Source: JAUXEH01 sp965602945 (GTDB lineage: Bacteria > Acidobacteriota > Aminicenantia > Aminicenantales > Aminicenantaceae). From it: 29,591 nt of DNA. Below are positions 1-6,500 of the stretch, piece after piece. The notes beneath the pieces were generated by a model that was not told the origin of the DNA, made no database searches, and saw nothing but the letters and a program-made list of their open reading frames with translations. The number at the start of each line of letters is the position of its first letter. The first letter of the stretch is position 1. The translations under genes and the position numbers were made by a program. The stretch is from NCBI GenBank assembly GCA_965602945.1, contig CBFDBC010000015.1, forward strand, positions 1 through 29,591. Reading direction: 5' to 3'.

Positions 1-82
1 GGGAGTCGAACCCACCCGGGACGGTTTCGCGCCCCACACTGGTTTTGAAGACCAGGAGGCCCACCGGAACCTATGCCTTCCC
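1..82 (-). tRNA. selC: tRNA-Sec (anticodon UCA), 3' end cut by window edge
   Basis: Selenocysteine tRNA, charged with serine by SerS and converted to Sec-tRNA by SelA. On the minus strand I can fold an acceptor 5' strand GGGAAGGC (82-75), an AT linker, a six-pair D stem AGGTTC/GGGCCT around CGGT, an anticodon arm CTGGT-CTTCAAA-ACCAG giving UCA, a long variable arm and the start of the T arm with TTCGA. The six-pair D stem with four-base loop, the extended acceptor and the UCA anticodon are tRNA-Sec hallmarks and follow E. coli selC closely. The acceptor 3' strand and CCA lie left of base 1. Its first 12 bases overlap the end of selB, whose stop codon sits at the linker/D-stem junction. Confidence 0.95.
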
Positions 83-2032
83 GTTTATGTCGGCCAGGAC
101 CCTCCTGTCGCCTTCGCGCCGGGTCAGGCCTTTTTCATCGAAATACTCCAGAATGGGCTGGGCGTATTTCCGGGAGAACTTGAGCGCATCCCTAAGCTCG
201 GCCAGGGTGATGCTCCCCTGTCTCCGGATATATTCTATAACAAATGACCGCACTTTATGCAATGTCTGAGTGTGGTAGACCACCTTGTCGTCGAGCCGAA
301 TCAGCCGGCCCTCCTCGAGGAGGACGATCATGAGGTCGGAAAAGGCCTTCTCCGGGATGGCCAGCCTCTCCCGCACCTCGCTCTCCAGGGGGGCTTTGAC
401 ATCACCGCGGCGGAAGGCCTGCTCGATCTGGTCGGCCAGGCCGCGGTCTTTGGGGCTCAAGTCGACGCGGTAACCCGCCGGTCCCACACGGCCGTCTTTG
501 ACCGAAATCCGGTTCCGGTCCTTTTGATCCTGGAGCACCAGATCAAAGGTGCCAGAATCCGTTTTTTTCGAAAGGCGTGTTTTAAGCTCTGCCAGGGGCA
601 GGGTGGTCTGGTATGGATTCTTCTCCAGATAGGCCTTCACCTCGGTCTCTATGGCCCCCTTGAGGCGGTTGAAGTTGTCCTGATGGAGATAGAGGTCTTC
701 TCTGCCGCGGCGACCCTCGGATGAGGCGGTACGCACAAGCTTTCCCTGATCGAGGAGGGATCCGGCCGCCTCACGGATCTGCGTCTCCGATTCCCCCATG
801 ACATAAGACATCTGGTCCAATCCCTGGGGGTGAGAGCCCGCCTGCCGGAACATCTGTGCGAGCCGGGATTCCAGGCTGCCCTCAAGGCGTTCGAGACCGG
901 CAGCCACCTCAGGATCCAGCCGCTTGTGCTTCCCGGGCCGGCTGTCCAGGATCACACCACCCCCGATGGTCAGGACAGGCGAGAAGCTCCGGATCACGAA
1001 CCGGTCTCCGGGCAGGGCCACGGCCGGGGATTCCAGCAGGAACTGGGCTTGAGCCGCCTCTCCCGGCTTCATGACATCCCTGTCCAACAGCATGATCCGG
1101 CAGATCACCTCGGCCGTGCCCACATGGAGCCGTATGCGCGTCCGGTTCTTGAGCTCCTTCCCGAAGCTCTTGAGGAGATGCAGCCGCCCGTCCAGCCGCT
1201 GCGTCGGATGGAGCGAACCCGGCACCGCCGCCACCTGTCCACGCCTCAGGTCTTCCTTCTTGATCTCGGGCAGGTTGATCGCGGTCCTACGCCCCACAAC
1301 CGACTGTTCAACCCGGCTGTGGTGCACCTGGATGCCGCGCACACGGGAGGTCATCTGTTCGGGGTAGACCTCCAGCCTCTCCCCGATCCGGACCTCACCG
1401 GAGAGGACCGTGCCCGCGATCACCGTCCCGAAGCCCGACATGGTGAAGACCCGGTCCACGGGCATGCGGAAGATCTCGCTGTCCCGCCGCTCCCCGACTC
1501 TTTCAGCCAGCGCCACGAGCGCCTGCTTGAGAGCTGGGATCCCTCGGCCGGTCACAGCCGAAACCGGCAGCACAGGGGCCCCCTCCAGGAATGTTCCCTG
1601 CACAAAGCCCGCGATATCTGTCTCCAGCCCTGCGAGGCTGTCCTCATCCGCCAGGTCTGCCTTGGTCAGGGCCACGAGGCCTTTTTCGATGCCCAAGAGC
1701 TGCAGGATCTCGAAGTGCTCCCGGGTTTGTACATTGATCCCCTCATCGGCCGCCACCACCAGGAGTGCCGCATCGATGCTGCTGGCCCCGGCTACCATGG
1801 TCTTTACGAGCTTCTCGTGGCCTGGCACATCGATGAACACCACCTGTTTGGAGCTATCCGGCGCATCCAGGAACACGAAACCCAGCTCGATGGTGATCCC
1901 CCGCCGTTTTTCTTCTGAGAGCGTGTCAGCGTCGACACCGGTCAAGGCCTTGACCAGCGCGGTCTTGCCGTGGTCGATGTGCCCGGCTGTCCCGACGATC
2001 ACATGTCCCTTGTCGAGGCTCTGGGATGTCAT
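71..2032 (-). CDS. selB: Selenocysteine-specific elongation factor SelB
   Basis: Cytosolic GTPase of 653 residues that delivers Sec-tRNA to the ribosome at UGA codons followed by a SECIS hairpin. The G1 motif GHIDHGKT is at residues 17-24, DVPGHE at about 68-73 and TKAD at about 120. EF-Tu-like beta-barrel domains follow, then a C-terminal half of repeated winged-helix character (about 390-653) that in SelB binds the SECIS RNA. Full length for the family. The ATG lies three bases after the selD stop, so translation is probably coupled. The 3' end runs into selC: the last codons and the TAG are part of the tRNA-Sec 5' strand. Identity is secure from the GTPase motifs and the gene order selA-selD-selB-selC. 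Confidence 0.97.
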   Translation of the reverse strand: MTSQSLDKGHVIVGTAGHIDHGKTALVKALTGVDADTLSEEKRRGITIELGFVFLDAPDSSKQVVFIDVPGHEKLVKTMVAGASSIDAALLVVAADEGINVQTREHFEILQLLGIEKGLVALTKADLADEDSLAGLETDIAGFVQGTFLEGAPVLPVSAVTGRGIPALKQALVALAERVGERRDSEIFRMPVDRVFTMSGFGTVIAGTVLSGEVRIGERLEVYPEQMTSRVRGIQVHHSRVEQSVVGRRTAINLPEIKKEDLRRGQVAAVPGSLHPTQRLDGRLHLLKSFGKELKNRTRIRLHVGTAEVICRIMLLDRDVMKPGEAAQAQFLLESPAVALPGDRFVIRSFSPVLTIGGGVILDSRPGKHKRLDPEVAAGLERLEGSLESRLAQMFRQAGSHPQGLDQMSYVMGESETQIREAAGSLLDQGKLVRTASSEGRRGREDLYLHQDNFNRLKGAIETEVKAYLEKNPYQTTLPLAELKTRLSKKTDSGTFDLVLQDQKDRNRISVKDGRVGPAGYRVDLSPKDRGLADQIEQAFRRGDVKAPLESEVRERLAIPEKAFSDLMIVLLEEGRLIRLDDKVVYHTQTLHKVRSFVIEYIRRQGSITLAELRDALKFSRKYAQPILEYFDEKGLTRREGDRRVLADINGKA

Positions 2033-2035
2033 CGG

Positions 2036-3253
2036 TCAGGCCGTTCGTTTATTTCGGAGGTGGATTCTTCCTTCAGATTTTTCGGCGATGATCCCCACGA
2101 CGGCCGAGTGAACCACTCCCCTGTTTTTCAGAAGTTCGACGAGCTCGCCGCTCTTCTCCCCCGGGATCGCGATCAGCAGGCCCCCAGAAGTCTGGGGATC
2201 GTAGAGCACGGTCTCCCACTCGGCACCGACGTCCTTTTCTTTGCTCACGAGTTTGGCCGCGTATTCTCGGTTTCGCTCCACGGCGCCCGAGATGTATTCC
2301 CTGGCGACAAAATCCAGCACATCGTCGAAGACCGGGACCGATTCGATGAAGATCTCGGCCGTAACCTTGCTCTGTACTACCATCTCGGCCAGGTGGCCCA
2401 GGAGCCCGAATCCGGTCACGTCGGTGGCCGTGATCACTCCCATCTCGACCATGGTCTCGGAGGCGGCCCGGTTGAGCGTGGCCATGGACGCACCGATCGC
2501 ACCCATGTTGAAGGGGAAGGCCTTGCCCAGCTGGTTGGCGAAGCCGATGATGCCAGTGCCCAGGGGTTTGGTGAGCACCAGCGCATCGCCGGGCCTGGCC
2601 CTGTCGTTGGTCACCATCCTGCGTGGATCCACGGTGCCGGTCACGGCAAACCCGAACTTGATCTCGTTGTCTTTGAGGCTGTGCCCGCCGATGACTACGA
2701 CTCCCGCCTCCATCATCTTCTCCACACCGCCCTTGAGCATGCGGTTCATGATGGAGTGGCTGAGCTTTTCGATGGGAAATCCGACCACGGAGAGCGCGGT
2801 CAGGGGAGTCCCACCCATGGCATAGACATCGCTCACCGAGTTGGCGGCCGCGATCTGCCCGAAGGTGTAGGGATCGTCCACGTTGGGAGTGAAGACATCC
2901 ACGGACTGGACCAGGGCCGTGTCCTCCGAGAGCTGGAAGATACCGGCGTCATCACAGGTGTCCGAGCTCACCAGCACCCTGGGATCTTCCAGGGCGGGCA
3001 GGCCGGCCAGCGCTATCTTGAGGTCGTTCTGATTGATCTTGGAGGCACAGCCCGCGCTCTCCACAAAATCCGTGAGCCTCACTTCCTCCGGCGCATCGGG
3101 CAGGCGCTCCCCGGCGCACAGGCAAACGTTCTTATCCTCAAAGAGTGGACAGGGGCAGGGTTCCTTGGGGTTGCAGATGCAGTGTCCCAGCCTGCGGGAC
3201 CGTCCCATGACGACCTTGCGTTTCTCCGGATCGAAGGTTCTATTCTTCATCAT
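2036..3253 (-). CDS. selD: Selenophosphate synthase SelD with six-Cys N-terminal module
   Basis: Makes selenophosphate, the Se donor for Sec-tRNA, from selenide and ATP. The protein is 405 residues, against about 347 in E. coli. The core begins near RLTDFVESAGCASK: Cys69 and Lys72 match the essential Cys17 and Lys20 of the E. coli enzyme, and this copy uses Cys rather than Sec. The glycine-rich and DVFTP segments of the PurM/AIR-synthase-like fold follow. Residues 25-46 carry an extra cluster C-x-C, five residues, C-P-C, eight residues, C-L-C. The start overlaps the selA end by 14 bp. An alternative ATG at 3205 (residue 17) would still keep the cysteine module. The role of the module is unknown; metal or Fe-S binding is a guess from its spacing. 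Confidence 0.96.
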   Translation of the reverse strand: MMKNRTFDPEKRKVVMGRSRRLGHCICNPKEPCPCPLFEDKNVCLCAGERLPDAPEEVRLTDFVESAGCASKINQNDLKIALAGLPALEDPRVLVSSDTCDDAGIFQLSEDTALVQSVDVFTPNVDDPYTFGQIAAANSVSDVYAMGGTPLTALSVVGFPIEKLSHSIMNRMLKGGVEKMMEAGVVVIGGHSLKDNEIKFGFAVTGTVDPRRMVTNDRARPGDALVLTKPLGTGIIGFANQLGKAFPFNMGAIGASMATLNRAASETMVEMGVITATDVTGFGLLGHLAEMVVQSKVTAEIFIESVPVFDDVLDFVAREYISGAVERNREYAAKLVSKEKDVGAEWETVLYDPQTSGGLLIAIPGEKSGELVELLKNRGVVHSAVVGIIAEKSEGRIHLRNKRTA

Positions 3254-4667
3254 TCATAGCTTTCGTCAGCACCTCAGCGAGCGCATCCCCCACGATCCGG
3301 TCCTCGCCTTTGAGGACCGTGCGCATGTCCAGGAGCAGCGCGTCCTGGTGGACACGGGGGAAGACCGGAGGATCGTTGCGCCGCAGCGCGCAGGAGAGCT
3401 TCTCCGCCGAGGCATGGGGAGTTCGGACGCAGAGAAGTTTGGTGGGTATGGTCTCAACCGGGACCGCGCCGCTCCCGACCTGGGGGCCGCCGCCGATGAG
3501 CGTGAACTCAGCCGCGCCCTGTGGCAGGCGGTTCTTGAGTTTTCGGGTCAAGGTCCTGGTCCTGCGGCCCACTTCCTCGGCTGTACGCGAGAACATCCAG
3601 TACACCGGGTGATCCTCCACCAGCTTGTCCGGCCGCAGGAAAAGCCTGAGCGTAGCTTCCAGGCCGGCGATGGTCAGCTTTCCGATCCGCAGCGCTCGGG
3701 ACAGCTGGTTCTTTCGGATGCGGTCCACGGCCTCCTGCTTCCCCAGGATGAAGCCGGATTGGGGCCCGCCGATCAGCTTGTCGCCGCTGAAACAGGCCAC
3801 ATCCACCCCGGCCCTGACGCTGTCCTGGACCTGTGGTTCGTGCTCGATGCCCCACTGGCTGAGGTCGACGAGCGCGCCGCTGCCGATGTCATCGATGACG
3901 GCAATTCCATGCTCACGTGCCAGGCTCGCCAGGTCTTCGATAGGCGGTTCCTCAGCAAACCCCACGATGCGGTAGTTGCTGTGGTGGACCCGCATGATGG
4001 CGGCGGTCTGTTCACCGATAGCTTCCCGGTAATCACGCAGATGGGTCTTATTGGTCGTGCCCACTTCCCTGAGCACTGCGCCGCTGGCGGCCATCACGTC
4101 CGGCATGCGGAAGGCGCCACCGATCTCGACCAGCTGCCCCCTGGAGACGATCACTTCCCTGCCCAGGGCCAGGGTGTTGAGGATGAGCATGGTGGCGGCG
4201 GCATTGTTGTTGACCACGGTCGCGGCCTCTGCACCGGTCAGCCCGCAGATCAGGTCTTCCAGGTGCTTGTCCCTGTGGGAGCGGCGGCCGGTCTCGATAT
4301 CCGTGGCCAGGGTGCTGTACCCTTCGGCCACCTCTGCCAGGGACGCCTGTGCCGTCGAGGAGAAGGCGGCCCGGCCCAGCCCCGTGTGCATGATGACTCC
4401 CGTGGCATTCACTGCCTTACGCAGCGAGGGCGTGAACTTGGCCTCGAGTGAGGCGCCCACCTCGGCGGCGATGGCCTCGACCTCCAGCCGTTCAACGGGG
4501 AAAGATGCCTCCCCCGTCTCCCGGATCTCGGCCCGGAGGGCCTCCAGAGCGGTACGCACCGCCTCAGAGACCAGCGCCTCGCCGTAGGTCTCGGTCAGGG
4601 CACTCACGGCCTTGCTGTTCTTGGTCTTGTCGACAGAAGGGATTTTCCGCAAAAGATTGCTGGTCAT
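3240..4667 (-). CDS. selA: L-seryl-tRNA(Sec) selenium transferase SelA
   Basis: PLP-dependent enzyme that converts Ser-tRNA(Sec) to Sec-tRNA(Sec) using selenophosphate. It is 475 residues, typical for the bacterial ring-forming decameric SelA. The PLP lysine is Lys297 in CFSGDKLIGGPQSG, equivalent to Lys295 in E. coli. The N-terminal tRNA-binding region and the segment NATGVIMHTGLGRA near residue 90 are typical of the family. It overlaps selD by 14 bp. Its ATG has no recognisable Shine-Dalgarno sequence, and a TATACT box sits only 12 bases upstream, so it may be translated from a very short leader or as a downstream gene of the selenoprotein transcript. Confidence 0.97.
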   Translation of the reverse strand: MTSNLLRKIPSVDKTKNSKAVSALTETYGEALVSEAVRTALEALRAEIRETGEASFPVERLEVEAIAAEVGASLEAKFTPSLRKAVNATGVIMHTGLGRAAFSSTAQASLAEVAEGYSTLATDIETGRRSHRDKHLEDLICGLTGAEAATVVNNNAAATMLILNTLALGREVIVSRGQLVEIGGAFRMPDVMAASGAVLREVGTTNKTHLRDYREAIGEQTAAIMRVHHSNYRIVGFAEEPPIEDLASLAREHGIAVIDDIGSGALVDLSQWGIEHEPQVQDSVRAGVDVACFSGDKLIGGPQSGFILGKQEAVDRIRKNQLSRALRIGKLTIAGLEATLRLFLRPDKLVEDHPVYWMFSRTAEEVGRRTRTLTRKLKNRLPQGAAEFTLIGGGPQVGSGAVPVETIPTKLLCVRTPHASAEKLSCALRRNDPPVFPRVHQDALLLDMRTVLKGEDRIVGDALAEVLTKAMNDEE

Positions 4668-4679
4668 GACAAAGATGAT

Positions 4680-4685
4680 AGTATA
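4680..4685 (-). promoter_or_regulatory. Possible -10 box (TATACT) for selA
   Basis: TATACT matches the sigma-70 -10 consensus at five of six bases and lies 12 bases before the selA ATG. I see no good -35 at 16-18 bp; that stretch falls in the short palindrome at 4700-4720. If used, the leader would be only about six bases. Low confidence. Confidence 0.25.
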
Positions 4686-4699
4686 AATCGGAATAAATA

Positions 4700-4720
4700 A
4701 AAAGGGGACAGGCCCCTTTT
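4700..4720. repeat. Short GGGGACAGG palindrome (REP-like)
   Basis: AAAAGGGG and CCCCTTTT arms surround ACAGG. It shares the AAAAGGGGACAGG start with the long palindrome at 8446-8496, so it looks like a reduced member of the same family. It lies in the 131-bp gap between the selenoprotein gene and selA. Confidence 0.6.
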
Positions 4721-4748
4721 CCAGGGAGTTAAGAAAATGGGAAGATTT

Positions 4749-4794
4749 AAAAGGGAGTGGTCCAATTATGTTTCATAATTGGACCACTCCCCTT
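4749..4794. repeat. Long palindrome, GGTCC subfamily, copy 1
   Basis: Two 22-base arms (4749-4770 and 4773-4794) enclose a two-base centre, with a single mismatch in the G-run. The arms share the GAGTGGTCCAATTA core with the copies at 15416, 24645 and 26417. It starts four bases after the selenoprotein stop codon and ends in T-rich sequence on both strands, so it could also terminate transcription between the selenoprotein and selA. Confidence 0.85.
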
Positions 4795-4798
4795 TATT

Positions 4799-6334
4799 TT
4801 AGCGCTTGCCGGTGATCTTATAGGTCTTGGTGAACAGGCGGCACCAGCCCTCTTCATCGTGACAGATCCAGGCTTCGGGCTTGACTTCGATCGTGAAGGA
4901 GCTGGCTCCCGGTTCCAGAGCGATGGCAACCGCCAGAACCCGGTTTTCCTTGTCGGAGTCGCCCTCATGCTGACCCGCATTCAGCGAAGTCTTTTCCACT
5001 GCCACTCCGGATACGGCCTTCAACGCCACCGTGGGCGGGGCCGACAGGTTGTTCCAGTGGTGGCCGCCCACGTCGTCGACAAAGAGGTACAGATAGAGCA
5101 TCATGTTGTCCGTGTCCACCTTGGCCGCGACATCCATGGGCACGACTTCGTTACCCGTGGGCTGAACCGTGACGTCTTTGAGTCGGGTGGGGATCTTATT
5201 CTCCGCCACCTCATCAACCGTGGTTGTGGCCTCGGGCATGGTTCCGGAAACCATGTAGGAAGCCGATACAGTCTTCGGTGTTTCCCCTCCCATGTCGAGC
5301 GAGGCCGTAACCGTTGCCTTGAACTCCATACGGCCGGCTCGTCCTTCCTGAGACCAGAGGACGCCCAGCGTGTGCGGATAGATGTCCTTGTCGTCCGCGT
5401 CATCGGCACGGCCGCGTCGCTTTCCGGACTGGAGCTGATCCTTGATGAAGTTGATGCCCCTCACTTCGGCGAAATCCACGGTGATGACCTCGGCCATGTT
5501 GAAGCTGACACCCTTGTCGGGTGCGACCACAAAATACAGACGGCTCTGACCCTCGGCCGTGATGTTGGGCGGGAGTGTCGCTGCCTCGAAGCTGAAGGGA
5601 AGCGTGTCGGACCCGTCCAGGCGTTTCACGTCCAGGGGATGGAGCGATGTGTCCGGGACCTCGGTCGCGGGGACTTCGTCGTTGTCGCCGATGGCCCGCG
5701 CTGTCTGGTCGGCGGCCCCCAGGGCGGCCCAGTCTTCCTCCGGGATTCCGGAGGGACCGATGTTGACCTCGAGCCATTCCTTGAGCTCGTCCATGTTCGC
5801 CCAATCCTTGCTGTACAGGAGTTTCCCATCGGGATCGATGATGAACTCCGAGTTGGGCATACCGCCGTACGTCTTCTGCATGGTGTTTGTCATGTCGTCG
5901 ATGATCCACGGAAGCGCGAGCGTGAGCTCGGCATTGGCCAGCCTCACATACTCCTTGCGCATCTCAAGGCTGTCGGTCTGGGTAAACCCATAGAACCCGG
6001 GGTGGGGTTCCCGACTGAGGACGTAGTAAAAAGAGATGCCTTTACCGGCGTAAGCCTTGTTGAGAGCCTCCACACGGGAGACTTTTCGGCGCCAGGGCGG
6101 TCACGTACAGCCGCCCCATTGGAGGTAGAGGGTGTTACCCTTGTACAGGCTGCTGAGCGAGACCTGCTGGAGCTTCTCGTTGTAGATCATCACATCCGGG
6201 ACCACTTTCCCGATCCCGGGAGACCGTTCTTCCCACGGGGCCCTGCGGCGCTGCTGCTGGCCGTAAACCAGGGAGCCGACAACCAGCACCAGGATCAGGG
6301 TCCAGAGGGTGAGCAGTGCGATTCTCCGTCTCAT
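4799..6334 (-). CDS. Deiodinase-like exported selenoprotein (UGA = Sec78)
   Basis: A 511-residue protein read through an in-frame TGA at 6103-6101. ATG at 6334 follows AAGGAGGAACA. Residues 1-25 are a signal peptide (MRRR, hydrophobic core, VYG). Residues about 45-190 are a thioredoxin fold of iodothyronine-deiodinase type: LQWGGCTUPPW has Cys76-Thr-Sec78 and aligns with the deiodinase motif FGSCTUPPF; REPHPG (His111) aligns with the EAHPSDGW segment; later PWIIDDMTNTMQ and PDGKLLYSK align with PVVVDTMQNQ and EGRILYKG. The reading frame stays open on both sides of the UGA and a SECIS-like hairpin follows. Residues about 195-511 form a beta-rich extension I do not recognise, with a CX6C pair (Cys491, Cys498) near the end. 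A periplasmic thiol/selenol oxidoreductase or peroxidase role is inferred; the substrate is unknown. It lies directly upstream of selA. Confidence 0.9.
6065..6103 (-). promoter_or_regulatory. Bacterial SECIS candidate with its UGA
   Basis: After the UGA (6103-6101) come 17 bases, then a seven-pair stem AGTCTCC/GGAGGCT (6083-6077 with 6071-6065, one G-U pair) capped by the five-base loop CGTGT. The loop lies 25-29 bases after the UGA and has G as its second base. This matches the usual bacterial SECIS pattern of a hairpin within the coding region, apical loop about 16-37 bases downstream, and a G early in the loop. It would be bound by the SelB winged-helix domains. Confidence 0.8.
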
Positions 6335-6384
6335 TGTTCCTCCTTCGAATCTGCCTCTCCTAAAGAAATTAAGGCTTTCAGTCA

Positions 6385-6412
6385 ATTATATGCCCCCACC
6401 CGATCAATGCAA
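6385..6412 (-). promoter_or_regulatory. Promoter for the selenoprotein gene
   Basis: TTGCAT (6412-6407), 16-bp spacer, perfect TATAAT (6390-6385). Predicted start near 6378 leaves a leader of about 44 bases that contains the Shine-Dalgarno AAGGAGG. It lies back to back with the sulfatase promoter, the two -35 boxes being 15 bp apart. Confidence 0.6.
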
Positions 6413-6427
6413 AGTTTTTCTTCCTTC

Positions 6428-6456
6428 TTGACAAATGACTGGGCCTTCCATATAAA
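6428..6456 (+). promoter_or_regulatory. Promoter for the sulfatase gene
   Basis: Perfect TTGACA (6428-6433), 17-bp spacer, TATAAA (6451-6456). Predicted transcription start near 6463, giving a leader of about 38 bases to the ATG at 6501. Confidence 0.65.
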
Positions 6457-6500
6457 CACTGTTGAATATTTGGCGCGCCTTGAAAACAGGCGGGAGGGAG

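Noticed and set aside
830..1918. Long plus-strand ORF of 362 codons opposite selB
   Set aside because: Antisense shadow of selB, an effect of high GC content; the translation is Pro/Arg/His-rich without any family motif.
1970..4451. Plus-strand ORFs opposite selD and selA
   Set aside because: Shadows of strongly supported genes; no ribosome sites or recognisable domains.
4799..6073. Separate gene beginning at GTG 6073
   Set aside because: It lies in frame with the upstream ORF across a single TGA, the join restores a deiodinase motif and a SECIS-like hairpin overlaps the supposed start; no ribosome site precedes the GTG.
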